DNA of 10,948 nucleotides from Clostridiaceae bacterium (lineage in GTDB: Bacteria; Bacillota; Clostridia; Acetivibrionales; DUMC01), in contig JAAZDH010000082.1 of NCBI GenBank assembly GCA_012512865.1, forward strand, positions 1 through 10,948. Reading direction: 5' to 3'. The stretch's first letter is position 1. Every line of letters begins with the position of its first letter. This document shows, in pieces, positions 1 through 6,818 of this stretch. Position numbers and translations under genes: made by a program. The notes under the pieces were generated by a model that saw only the letters and a list, made by a program, of their open reading frames with translations, was not told the origin of the DNA and did no database searches.

Positions 1-4
1 CCTT

Positions 5-42
5 GAATGTGTTTTGCCGTGGGGAATGTGTTTTGCCGTGGG
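5..42. repeat. Two perfect 19-bp tandem copies
   Basis: The unit GAATGTGTTTTGCCGTGGG occurs at 5-23 and again, identically, at 24-42. The array starts at the window edge, so more copies may lie to the left. It is non-coding as far as can be seen. The AT-rich stretch from 43 to 128 holds no gene and no clear stem-loop terminator. Confidence 0.85.
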
Positions 43-128
43 CTGAAAAAACAGGACAATTTCTAAAATGCCAGGGAATTCATTTAATTAAAATAATCAT
101 TTAAAAACACTTTAAAAATAAAAATAGT

Positions 129-788
129 TTAAAAAACATCACAGAACATAAACCTTTCATCCCTCAAAACCTTTTGGCCAATCGAAAATTCTATTTTTTC
201 CCTTAAAATGGGGCCATCAAATACGAAACTATGGAACTCGCCATTTTCTCCGCATGGGTCGATGTTTTCCGGCAAATCTTCCAAAAATTCTTTATTAAAA
301 AACCTGCCGGCAAAACTTCCATCCAGCACCTTTGTATCAACACAGGTTATAATTGACTTAAAACCAAGGTTTATAAATTGGTTTGCGACTTCCCTTGTAT
401 CCCTTCCCCATAACGGGAAAACAGCTTCCATACTTACTTTTTTCAGGTTCTCTTCCCTGTATTTCCTTACGTCCTCAAGAAAAATATCACCAAATGCCAC
501 CTTTTTTATCCCGAGATTTTTATACCTGGTCATGAGCTCTTCCATCTTTCTTTCATATTCTTCATTCGTACATCCCGGAGATATATACACCTTCTCAAGA
601 GTAAGGCCTAAAGACCTTGCCTGCATTTCAACCAGGTACTCCCTTATCCCGTGCATGCTCACTCTCTCATACTTTTCTGTGATTGTCGTAAGCAGGGTGA
701 TTTCCCAATCTCCCTTGGTCATCAACTTGTAAAGCGCCAATGCACTGTCCTTGCCAGCGCTCCATGAAAACACGATTTTTTCCTTCAC
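129..788 (-). CDS. DUF71/Dph6-like PP-loop ATP pyrophosphatase
   Basis: This is a 219-residue adenine-nucleotide alpha-hydrolase of the DUF71 (MJ0570, COG2102) family. Visible motifs are the PP-loop SAGKDS at residues 10-15 (usual form SGGKDS), AFGDIFLEDVR at about 98-108, FPLWGRDT at 124-131, and the C-terminal block DPCGENGEF at 177-185 followed by H and FDGP. In eukaryotes and archaea the family includes diphthine-ammonia ligase. Bacteria lack diphthamide, so the bacterial substrate is uncertain; an amidation role in B12 salvage has been proposed for some members. The frame is open to an ATG at 899, but I chose the GTG at 788. It follows an AGGAGG by 5 nt, gives the usual family length, and lies downstream of a good promoter (856-884) that falls inside the longer frame. 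The gene is monocistronic here. Family assignment is firm; function is not. Confidence 0.9.
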   Translation of the reverse strand: MKEKIVFSWSAGKDSALALYKLMTKGDWEITLLTTITEKYERVSMHGIREYLVEMQARSLGLTLEKVYISPGCTNEEYERKMEELMTRYKNLGIKKVAFGDIFLEDVRKYREENLKKVSMEAVFPLWGRDTREVANQFINLGFKSIITCVDTKVLDGSFAGRFFNKEFLEDLPENIDPCGENGEFHSFVFDGPILREKIEFSIGQKVLRDERFMFCDVF

Positions 789-793
789 AACTG

Positions 794-799
794 CCTCCT
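794..799 (-). promoter_or_regulatory. Ribosome-binding site that sets the DUF71 start
   Basis: On the minus strand this reads AGGAGG, a full Shine-Dalgarno core, 5 nt before the GTG at 788. No comparable site is seen before the ATG at 899. This is the main reason for the shorter gene. Confidence 0.8.
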
Positions 800-855
800 G
801 GTTAATAGCTGCTGCTTTTCCAAATCCTATTTTCTTAATTTCTAAATCCCAGACA

Positions 856-884
856 ATATTATTGGAACTATTATGAAAAGTCAA
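856..884 (-). promoter_or_regulatory. Sigma-A-type promoter of the DUF71 gene
   Basis: The minus strand has TTGACT (-35, 879-884), a 17-bp spacer and TAATAT (-10, 856-861). Transcription would start near 849, giving a leader of about 60 nt before the GTG at 788. It lies within the upstream extension of the open frame, which argues against a start at 899. Confidence 0.65.
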
Positions 885-956
885 GGGCATATAAGCCATC
901 TTACAATCATAAGACGCTTAACGATGAGGGAAAGTTTCACTTCTTTTAATTTCACT

Positions 957-1072
957 TTTTTATTGAGAAGTTTTTTAAAACTATTTTGAAACTATTTATT
1001 GAAAATAATTTTAAAAACTATTTATTGAAAAGTCAATTCTTAAACTATTTATTGAAAAACTGTTTATTGAAA
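957..1072. repeat. Imperfect repeats of ACTATTTATTGAAA
   Basis: The 14-bp unit is found at 991-1004, 1017-1030, 1044-1057 and, with one change, 1059-1072. A shortened form, ACTATTTTGAAA, is at 980-991, and a decayed TATTGAGAAG starts at 961. Spacing is irregular (26, 27 and 15 bp), so this is a decaying minisatellite. It fills the divergent gap between the DUF71 and dehydrogenase genes. Each full unit ends in TTGAAA, which resembles a -35 box for the rightward gene. Confidence 0.75.
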
Positions 1073-1123
1073 AAACCAAGAGATATGTATAACATGAATT
1101 ACATGAAAGGACACGTATAAAAT
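1067..1123 (+). promoter_or_regulatory. Possible promoter region of the dehydrogenase gene
   Basis: Two weak options are seen. One is TTGAAA (1067-1072, from the last repeat unit) with TATAAC (1088-1093) at a 15-bp spacer. The other is a good -10-like TATAAAAT at 1116-1123 without a recognisable -35. Neither is convincing, but one of them probably drives the gene at 1176. Confidence 0.25.
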
Positions 1124-1160
1124 GAAATAAGTGCAGCGGGAATGTCGAATCCAGCAGCGG

Positions 1161-1166
1161 AGGAGG
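1161..1166 (+). promoter_or_regulatory. Ribosome-binding site that sets the dehydrogenase start
   Basis: AGGAGG lies 9 nt before the ATG at 1176. An upstream in-frame GTG at 1131 has no such site and would add a basic tail of 15 residues not typical of this family. Confidence 0.8.
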
Positions 1167-1175
1167 TCTCACGGG

Positions 1176-2204
1176 ATGATGGATAGAATGATGAAAGCCT
1201 TTTTTATCAATAACCCCATGAATTCAGAGGTGAGGAATACTGAAATACCGGACCCTAAAGAGGATGAAATACTCTTGAAAGTTATGGCAGCGGGGGTATG
1301 TGGTACCGATGTGCATATTTTCAAGGGTGAGTATTACGGCGGTTATCCCAGGATACCCGGGCATGAGTTTTCAGGGATTGTGGAGACTGTTGGCAAAAAG
1401 GTTTCAAAATTTAAAGCAGGGCAGCATGTTTCGGCTGACCCGAATATTTTTTGTGAAAATTGCGATGCGTGCAAGGAAAACCGCCAAAACTTCTGCCAGG
1501 ACATGCATGCAGTAGGAGTTACAAGGCACGGGGCTTTCGCCCGGTACCTGACGGTCCCTGAAAGATGCGTGTTTGACATTTCGGGCCTTTCATTTACTGC
1601 AGGAGCACTAATAGAACCCCTTGCATGCGTAGTATACGGGCAGGAAAAAATCAGGATACCGTTGGGAGCATCGGTGCTCATATTCGGTGCCGGCCCGATT
1701 GGACTCATGCATACACAGCTTTCACGCATGAATGGAGCCGCAAGCGTTACTGTTGTTGACCTTTTAGAAGATAAGCTTGCCATGGCAAAAAAACTGGGAG
1801 CTGACCACGTATTCACAGCAAGAGAATTTGATGAACATGGAAGTATCAACGCTTATGAAATCGTCATAGACTGTACCGGTGTTCCGGAAGTGGTTGAAAA
1901 TGCCGTGAAGTATATAAAGGATTCAGGCACCATGCTGATTTTTGGTGTCTGCCCCAATAACAGCGTTATTAAAATAAACCCTTATGAAATATTTAAGCGT
2001 GAACTAACTATTGTAAGTACCTTTGCTCTTAAGAAGACCTTTGGAAAGGCCCTGGCCCTTGCCAAGAGCAGGAAGATAGAACTTGAAATCCTGGTGGATA
2101 ATAAGCTTTTACTTGATGATGCACCGGCCTTTTTCGAGAAAATAGCATCAGGCGGCAACACCGGGTTGAAAACAGTCTTCTACCCAAATGAAGGTGACAC
2201 ATGA
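1176..2204 (+). CDS. Zinc-dependent medium-chain dehydrogenase (sorbitol/threonine dehydrogenase type)
   Basis: This 342-residue protein is a cytoplasmic NAD-dependent alcohol or polyol dehydrogenase of the MDR superfamily. The catalytic zinc ligands are C42 in GVCGTD and H63-E64 in GHEFSG. The structural zinc site is the four-cysteine cluster C93, C96, C99 and C107. E147 in EPLA is typical of the sorbitol/threonine dehydrogenase branch. The Rossmann motif GAGPIG is at 171-176. The acidic D195 at the end of the second strand (VVDLLEDK) favours NAD over NADP. Length is normal for the family. The substrate cannot be fixed from sequence: sugar alcohols, threonine or a related secondary alcohol are all possible, and no neighbouring sugar pathway gene helps. 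The last residues EGDT and the TGA stop come from the palindromic element at 2191-2250, so the native C-terminus may have been replaced. Confidence 0.93.
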   Translation: MMDRMMKAFFINNPMNSEVRNTEIPDPKEDEILLKVMAAGVCGTDVHIFKGEYYGGYPRIPGHEFSGIVETVGKKVSKFKAGQHVSADPNIFCENCDACKENRQNFCQDMHAVGVTRHGAFARYLTVPERCVFDISGLSFTAGALIEPLACVVYGQEKIRIPLGASVLIFGAGPIGLMHTQLSRMNGAASVTVVDLLEDKLAMAKKLGADHVFTAREFDEHGSINAYEIVIDCTGVPEVVENAVKYIKDSGTMLIFGVCPNNSVIKINPYEIFKRELTIVSTFALKKTFGKALALAKSRKIELEILVDNKLLLDDAPAFFEKIASGGNTGLKTVFYPNEGDT

Positions 2205-2250
2205 CACGCACGTGACACGTGTGGCATGGGGACGGGGATAGTGTCACCTT
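2191..2250. repeat. 60-bp palindromic element with 10-bp perfect inverted ends
   Basis: AAGGTGACAC at 2191-2200 is the exact reverse complement of GTGTCACCTT at 2241-2250. Inside, TGACAC occurs three times (2195, 2202, 2213), with short palindromes CACGTG (2209-2214) and ACACGTGT (2215-2222), then GGGGACGGGGATA. The GGGGACGG...GTCACC layout resembles the dispersed REP-like palindromes linked to Y1 (RAYT-type) transposases in Firmicutes; that family link is from memory. It covers the dehydrogenase stop codon and could also act as a transcription-ending or mRNA-stabilising hairpin, although no T-run follows. Confidence 0.7.
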
Positions 2251-2287
2251 GCTTATAGCAGCTTTTCAGTTTAACATGATTATTTTG

Positions 2288-2317
2288 TTGAAGTTTTCAT
2301 TACTAGTATGCTATCAT
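2288..2317 (+). promoter_or_regulatory. Likely promoter of the purC-like gene
   Basis: TTGAAG (2288-2293), an 18-bp spacer and TATCAT (2312-2317) form a plausible sigma-A promoter. Transcription would start near 2324, about 50 nt before the TTG start. That leader is too short for a purine riboswitch, and no PurR box was recognised. Confidence 0.45.
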
Positions 2318-2375
2318 ATTCCTTACAAAAAAGCGCATGAGAGTTATTTATTTTTGATAGAAAGGAGTATGTACT

Positions 2376-3062
2376 TTGGAATTAATTTATGAGGGAAAAA
2401 CAAAAAATGTCTATCGCATGGAAGATGGAAACTTGCTGTTAAAGTTTAAGGATGATGTAACGGGAACGGACGGTGTATTTGACCCCGGTGCAAATACTGT
2501 AGGATTGACTATTGAAGGTGCCGGAAGAGCAGGGCTTATGCTCACTGAATTCTTTTTTAAGAAAATCAACGGAGCAGGCATACCGACCCATTTCATAGAT
2601 GCAGATATTGACAAGGCGACAATGACGGTAAAACCCGCGAAAATATTTGGCCACGGGGTAGAAGTAATTCTAAGATACAGGGCGGTGGGAAGTTTCTACA
2701 GGCGCTACGGAGAGTATTGCAATGAAGGGGACCCATTGGATGGCTACGTGGAAGTGACTTTAAAGGACGACAGGAGAAATGACCCCTTGATAACGGAAGA
2801 TGCCCTGGAGATGCTGGGAATAATGACCAGGGAGGAATACCGTACATTAGTCGGATTAACCCGAAGAATCGGGGAAATCGTGAAAAATGAAATGCAGAAA
2901 AAAGGGCTGGAGCTTTACGATATAAAACTGGAGTTTGGAAGAATTGGAGAAGACAACCAGGTTGCCCTGATAGATGAGATTTCCGGTGGAAACCTTCGCG
3001 CATATAAGGATGGAAAGCATGTTGATCCCTTGCTGCTTGAGAAGATAATGATAGGAGAATAA
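2376..3062 (+). CDS. purC: SAICAR synthetase (PurC)-like protein
   Basis: This 228-residue protein belongs to the SAICAR synthetase family, which joins aspartate to CAIR with ATP in purine synthesis. Family features are the N-terminal YEGKTKNVY (5-13), the signature VEVILRYRAVGS (95-106), DDRRNDPLI (131-139) and YDIKLEFG (181-188), then LIDEIS (198-203). Several positions differ from the PurC proteins I know. The usual R-N in the first signature is R100-Y101, the usual DEFSPD/DEISPD is DEISGG, and the stretch after YEGKTK is TGTDGVFDPGAN, where PurC normally has a short SAFDG- or SAFNG-type stretch. It ends soon after this motif, making it slightly short. The start is TTG at 2376, 8 nt after AAAGGAG (2361-2367); no in-frame ATG is near. 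It stands alone with no other pur gene beside it. It is either a divergent true PurC or a paralogue with another ligase role. Confidence 0.8.
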   Translation: MELIYEGKTKNVYRMEDGNLLLKFKDDVTGTDGVFDPGANTVGLTIEGAGRAGLMLTEFFFKKINGAGIPTHFIDADIDKATMTVKPAKIFGHGVEVILRYRAVGSFYRRYGEYCNEGDPLDGYVEVTLKDDRRNDPLITEDALEMLGIMTREEYRTLVGLTRRIGEIVKNEMQKKGLELYDIKLEFGRIGEDNQVALIDEISGGNLRAYKDGKHVDPLLLEKIMIGE

Positions 3063-3096
3063 TATCACGGGGAGTAAAGCTTGTTCATGGCCAGCT

Positions 3097-4017
3097 TTAA
3101 GAAAACCGCCTTGGGAATCTAAACAATGACTGTAATTTTATGCGCCTGAATATTTTTAAATACGGAATACACAGGATACACATGGTGACAACTCCTATGC
3201 CTTCGAGCCCCAAGATATACCATGGCCATGGGCCCAGGTAATCCATGATTGAAGGATTGTTCGGCTTATGGCATAAGAACATGTAATTCCCGTTGGTTAA
3301 TATGTTTATCACTGCGATTACCGCCATGTACATGTTTGTAAAAATAATGGTTTTCAATATGGATTTCCTGGTAGGTTGAAAATTTTCGACAAGGGTCATA
3401 AATAGCACCGCGGTGATTACACAGCTATGAGCAAGAAAAAAGTTAAAGTATATGAAATGGGGGAAGTTGTAGGGATAAAGGTCCGGCGTAATGAGTGCCT
3501 GCAAGCTTCCGCCCAGTCCCCAGAAATATGTAATTTCATATAGGAAGTAGTTTTTTGTAACAAGCATTATCACCGAAAAAAACATGGACATGTCGCAGAG
3601 GTGAAGGGGAAGGGAATAGCCGATGGTCCAGTCCCCTGTCGCAACGCTCCATACGGTATATACAGCCTCATTTAGAAGGAGAAAAGCAGCCAGGGCATGG
3701 CGAAACTTTTTTAATGAATTCCCAAGTTCGGATTCCAAGAGCTTATTGTTGTCGATATCGATATCAATATCTTTTTCAATATCAATATTGATATTGATAC
3801 CAATGTCGTTATCTTTATCCTTGCCCTTGTTTTCGCCTTTCCTCTTATCTTTTTTTCTAATTATCCTTTTATAATGGCTTATTATAACGAAATTCGCCAG
3901 TGCTATCACAATAAGGGTTATAATATGAATAGTGGAGAACGGTTCAAAAGACTCCCCCTTGGGGTCAGGTGTAAAAAAATTATAAATAAAATTATACAGG
4001 TTATTTATTTCTCCCAT
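3097..4017 (-). CDS. YwaF/TIGR02206-family integral membrane protein
   Basis: This 306-residue polytopic protein has about seven membrane segments, near residues 28-47, 106-125, 138-155, 160-178, 186-207, 222-241 and 264-286. Family-like motifs are LPLHLCDMSMF (136-146), YFWGLGGSLQALITPDL (164-180) and PHFIYFNFFLAHS (186-198). Function of the family is unknown. Unusually, residues 51-92, between the first two helices, form a charged low-complexity insert: first Lys-rich, then alternating Asp and Ile. It is encoded by a hexamer microsatellite and is probably cytosolic. Removing it brings the protein nearer the usual family length. AGGTGG (4025-4030) lies 7 nt before the ATG. It converges with the purC-like gene, 34 bp apart. 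It may be independent of the ABC cluster upstream, from which it is separated by 185 bp. Confidence 0.82.
   Translation of the reverse strand: MGEINNLYNFIYNFFTPDPKGESFEPFSTIHIITLIVIALANFVIISHYKRIIRKKDKRKGENKGKDKDNDIGININIDIEKDIDIDIDNNKLLESELGNSLKKFRHALAAFLLLNEAVYTVWSVATGDWTIGYSLPLHLCDMSMFFSVIMLVTKNYFLYEITYFWGLGGSLQALITPDLYPYNFPHFIYFNFFLAHSCVITAVLFMTLVENFQPTRKSILKTIIFTNMYMAVIAVINILTNGNYMFLCHKPNNPSIMDYLGPWPWYILGLEGIGVVTMCILCIPYLKIFRRIKLQSLFRFPRRFS
3752..3815. repeat. In-frame GATATC/GATATT-type microsatellite
   Basis: Runs of the 6-bp unit TCGATA, TCAATA and TTGATA follow one another, partly as palindromes. They encode the alternating Asp-Ile/Asn-Ile part of the membrane protein's loop. Low-complexity coding with lysines continues to about 3860. 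Confidence 0.75.
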
Positions 4018-4056
4018 TGTTCACCCACCTATCCTGGATTATTCGGGATTTTGTAT

Positions 4057-4112
4057 CGATATTTCACTAAAAAATATATTCCTTCGATATTTCTTCAAAA
4101 AAAATATTCCTT
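4057..4112. repeat. 28-bp tandem duplication
   Basis: Units at 4057-4084 and 4085-4112 match at 24 of 28 positions; both begin CGATATTTC and end ATTCCTT. They lie in the AT-rich leader region of the YwaF-type gene. A -10-like TATACT is seen on the minus strand at 4121-4126, without a good -35. Confidence 0.75.
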
Positions 4113-4202
4113 ACAATTAAAGTATAAAATAAAGTAAAACACTAAGCATTAATATTTTCAACTTGGATATTCAGCTACTGTATTTATTTGAGTATTTGTA
4201 GC

Positions 4203-4919
4203 TTAAATATTCATCTTTTTGTACCTATCCTCTTCATACCCGGATACTTCGGCCATAACCTCGGCAAGGGTTTTGCCTTTGCTTCTCATATCATCGATGT
4301 AAAAATCCGCCTTGATTCGTCCATGGAGAAGGATAACCACCCTATCCAGTACATTTTCGATTTCGTCAATCAAGTGCGTAGTAATCAGGATTGTTTCGTC
4401 GCCCTTTAGGCTGGACACCATGAGTTTCAGAAAATCGCGCCTTGTGAACATGTCCTTGCCCATGAAGGGCTCATCCATGAGTATATACTTTGCGCCCTTT
4501 GAAAATCCAGCGGAAACTTCAAGCTTTGATTTCTGGCCTGCAGAAAATGTTTTAATCTTCGCATGGGCATCAATCTCAAAGAACTTTAAAAGGTTACAGT
4601 ATCTTTCCATGCTAAACGAAGGAATAAAGTCGGCCAGGAAATACCCGTATTCGCGGGGAGTCATACTTGGAAAGAAGCTTCCTTCTTCGGTTATAAAGGA
4701 CATTTTTTCATATTGCCTGGAAACGGGCTTCCCATCAATAAGTATTTCGCCGGCCTTAAGTTCGCATAAGCCCATTATCGCTTTAAGCATCGTGGTTTTG
4801 CCCGACCCGTTCTTGCCGAGGATACCCACGATTTCGCCGTCGTTTATAACCAGGCTTTCGTCGTAGAGCCCCACGCTTTTCATGCCATAATACTTTTTCA
4901 CATTTTTAAATTCAATCAT
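4203..4919 (-). CDS. ABC transporter ATP-binding protein (YtrB-like)
   Basis: This 238-residue nucleotide-binding subunit powers an ABC-2 type transporter at the inner face of the membrane. Walker A is GKNGSGKT (35-42). The Q-loop position in FITEE (76-80) carries no Gln, as I recall from related YtrB-type proteins. The signature is FSAGQ (125-129, usual LSGGQ), Walker B is YILMDEP with E150 as catalytic base, and the H-loop is H182. All catalytic parts are intact. GAGGAG (4930-4935) lies 10 nt before the ATG. Its partner is most likely the permease at 6901-7665. It is the last gene of the gntR cluster, placed after the 560-residue protein, rather than directly after the regulator as in typical ytr-type operons. 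A 206-bp gap with a repeat array precedes it, so it may have its own promoter or be attenuated. Confidence 0.92.
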   Translation of the reverse strand: MIEFKNVKKYYGMKSVGLYDESLVINDGEIVGILGKNGSGKTTMLKAIMGLCELKAGEILIDGKPVSRQYEKMSFITEEGSFFPSMTPREYGYFLADFIPSFSMERYCNLLKFFEIDAHAKIKTFSAGQKSKLEVSAGFSKGAKYILMDEPFMGKDMFTRRDFLKLMVSSLKGDETILITTHLIDEIENVLDRVVILLHGRIKADFYIDDMRSKGKTLAEVMAEVSGYEEDRYKKMNI

Positions 4920-4949
4920 TGCTTATAAGCTCCTCATTACACATTATTT

Positions 4950-5074
4950 GTTGATCTTGCAGTTTTATATGTTTATATGTTGACCTGAAAGTTAATCTTG
5001 CAGGTTAATTTAAAAGTTAATCTTACATGTTTTGCATGTTGATTTTACAGGTTAATCTTACAGGTTAATTCAAG
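4950..5074. repeat. Degenerate 12-13 bp minisatellite, about ten units
   Basis: Units start with GTT and follow GTTAATCTTACAG on the plus strand. Good copies are at 4991-5003, 5016-5028, 5038-5050 and 5051-5063. Shorter or decayed copies are at 4950-4962, 4971, 4979-4990, 5004-5015, 5029-5037 and 5064-5074. The array fills most of the gap before the ATPase gene. No clear promoter or terminator is seen within it. Confidence 0.8.
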
Positions 5075-5125
5075 TATAAATAAATCTTGTTGAACTACCT
5101 GTACCGCGCATTTTTGGCAGCCGGT

Positions 5126-6808
5126 TCAATACCCCCTTATGGTGATAAGCCCGATGTTCCTGTTTTCGTAATAATCGTAACCCGAATACAATGTACCTGC
5201 TTGATAAGAATCATCGTTCCAATAGTAGTTTTTAAAAGCCTGCCTGTATCCTTTGCCGTCGTCATCCGCATCCGTTACTATTTCCCCCGCATAAAGAAGC
5301 CGGCATGAATTTTCAATACCGTCAAAGATAAAAATGTTAAAATGCACGGGATATAAAAACTCATTAATTTGCGAGATTTTTGCCGGGGTTGGTGAAGGGG
5401 CTTCATTTGTTTGCTTATCCCTTAAAACGGCAAATACCACGAGTTTATTGTTAACAGGTACAACAGCAGGTACATTGGTGACGACCTGGTTGTTTAACTT
5501 GTAATCCTTGATGCAGTGGAGCAGGTCTATTTTTATGCTTCCCCCATGCTTGCTTTCATTGTTTTCATTGTTTTCATCATTTTCGTCAGTGATTTTTACC
5601 GATACTATATTAAGGTAACGGGGGGAAATGATTATTCCGTTCTGGTAATTTTCCCGGTTTAACCTGGTTATGTTCAGGCTCAAGGTATTTTCATAAATAT
5701 GGGGAATGTATTGAATCCAGCTTTCGTCACCGCTTGCGGCTGCAGCTGCATCCTGGTTTTCACTTAAACCTTTACCCTGGCCGTGCACATCAAACTCCGG
5801 GACGGCAAGCTCCGCAAGCAGTCTGCCGTCTTGAGGGTCGTAAACCCTGAAGGTTAAGATGTCATCTGCCAGCATTACTGCCACCAGGCTATTTTCAACG
5901 GCATGAAGGCCAAGCATTTGTATGTTTTCCTTCCCAAGGTCGAAGCTAACTAGTTTTTTAACTTTACCATGGTCATTCCTTGTTAAAACATCTATATCAT
6001 CGACATATTCAACTGCTGTAAAAATCCCGTTCTCTCCCGTTTGCTTGTTTCCCTGGTTAACAACCGTAAAGTATTGCTTGCCGTCAAGGGCTGCCAGGGC
6101 ATAACCCATGCCGCTAAAAGGGCTCACCAGGTCCGGGCTCCTGAATAAGGCCGGCTGTTCAGAGCTTCCCCCTCCAAGATAGAGTATTTCTTTACTTTCA
6201 AATACGAAATCCATGTTGTCCCTTGCCAGGGATACCCCTGTTTTAAACTTTAAGCGGTTTTTAGCCGGGAAAGCTTCTTTTCTCCTTTCTCCCGGCAGCC
6301 AGTTCTTGTTGATATACATGTAAACATCGATTTTGTCGGCGTAAGTCCTGGTAATTTTTTCAGTGGCCTCCAGCGAGGAACCATTCTCCAGGGGCAGTTG
6401 GATTTTGTTTTCCGTGTATTCAGTCCGCGTATTTGCATCATCGGCTATTTCGTACGAATAACTGTAGTTATACATATACTCATCATCTGCCGTGCCATTC
6501 ACATATATGGCTGGAGACATGTGCATGTCATCTTTGCGGTCGTAATATATGAATTCATGGGCCAGGTTGCCCTTGTCTAACCGGAACTTCTGCCCATGGT
6601 ACTTGTCCTGCAGGTAGCCTGTTATAACCAGGTCGGAAAGAGCATCCCTGTCGCCTTCCAGGTCCTGTAGGTAAAACGTGTTGTTATCCTGCATGGCAAA
6701 TATATAAGCAAACGAACAAGCTATCATGATAATGGAAACACCAAGTGCCATGGCATGCTTGTGCATTTTTAACTTGTCTATAAGTTTTAATTTATTCATA
6801 TTATTCAT
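5126..6808 (-). CDS. Membrane-anchored extracytoplasmic protein of unknown family in the ABC cluster
   Basis: I do not recognise this 560-residue protein. The N-terminus is basic (residues 5-17) followed by one hydrophobic helix at about 19-39, with no lipobox-type cysteine arrangement I would trust. This predicts a signal anchor with about 520 residues outside the cell. The outer part is rich in beta-strand-like segments, aromatic residues and Asp-Gly turns (for example VYDPQDGRLLAEL at 322-334 and IFIFDG at 492-497), which suggests a beta-propeller-like or beta-sandwich fold. Low-complexity stretches are at 354-358 (Ala run) and 408-420 (Asp/Glu/Asn run). AAGGAG (6821-6826) lies 12 nt before the ATG, a slightly long spacing. 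The second in-frame ATG, three codons on, is another option. Its place between permease and ATPase genes suggests an accessory or sensor role for that transporter. Confidence 0.85.
   Translation of the reverse strand: MNNMNKLKLIDKLKMHKHAMALGVSIIMIACSFAYIFAMQDNNTFYLQDLEGDRDALSDLVITGYLQDKYHGQKFRLDKGNLAHEFIYYDRKDDMHMSPAIYVNGTADDEYMYNYSYSYEIADDANTRTEYTENKIQLPLENGSSLEATEKITRTYADKIDVYMYINKNWLPGERRKEAFPAKNRLKFKTGVSLARDNMDFVFESKEILYLGGGSSEQPALFRSPDLVSPFSGMGYALAALDGKQYFTVVNQGNKQTGENGIFTAVEYVDDIDVLTRNDHGKVKKLVSFDLGKENIQMLGLHAVENSLVAVMLADDILTFRVYDPQDGRLLAELAVPEFDVHGQGKGLSENQDAAAAASGDESWIQYIPHIYENTLSLNITRLNRENYQNGIIISPRYLNIVSVKITDENDENNENNESKHGGSIKIDLLHCIKDYKLNNQVVTNVPAVVPVNNKLVVFAVLRDKQTNEAPSPTPAKISQINEFLYPVHFNIFIFDGIENSCRLLYAGEIVTDADDDGKGYRQAFKNYYWNDDSYQAGTLYSGYDYYENRNIGLITIRGY
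5554..5590. repeat. In-frame TTTTCATTG-type microsatellite
   Basis: About four 9-bp units of the TTTTCATTG/TTTTCATCA type lie in frame and encode the Asp/Glu/Asn-rich run at residues 408-420 of the 560-residue protein. They mark a probable flexible loop. Confidence 0.6.
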
Positions 6809-6818
6809 AAGTATTTAC

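Noticed and set aside
208..732. Plus-strand open frame of 174 codons opposite the DUF71 gene
   Set aside because: The minus strand carries the PP-loop and the C-terminal family block; the plus frame is a shadow.
1343..1849. Minus-strand open frame of 168 codons inside the dehydrogenase gene
   Set aside because: It is antisense to clear zinc-dehydrogenase motifs and shows no motif of its own.
2324..2375. Purine riboswitch before the purC-like gene
   Set aside because: The leader is only about 50 nt and lacks the paired conserved loops of a purine aptamer.
3075..3099. TAAAGCT...AGCTTTA inverted repeat between the convergent purC-like and YwaF-type genes as a terminator
   Set aside because: The stem is AT-rich, the loop is 11 nt, and no T-run follows in either direction, so it is not a convincing intrinsic terminator.
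3752..3815. Repeats in the YwaF-type gene or gap arrays as a CRISPR
   Set aside because: Units are 6-28 bp, directly adjacent and degenerate, without unique spacers of constant length.
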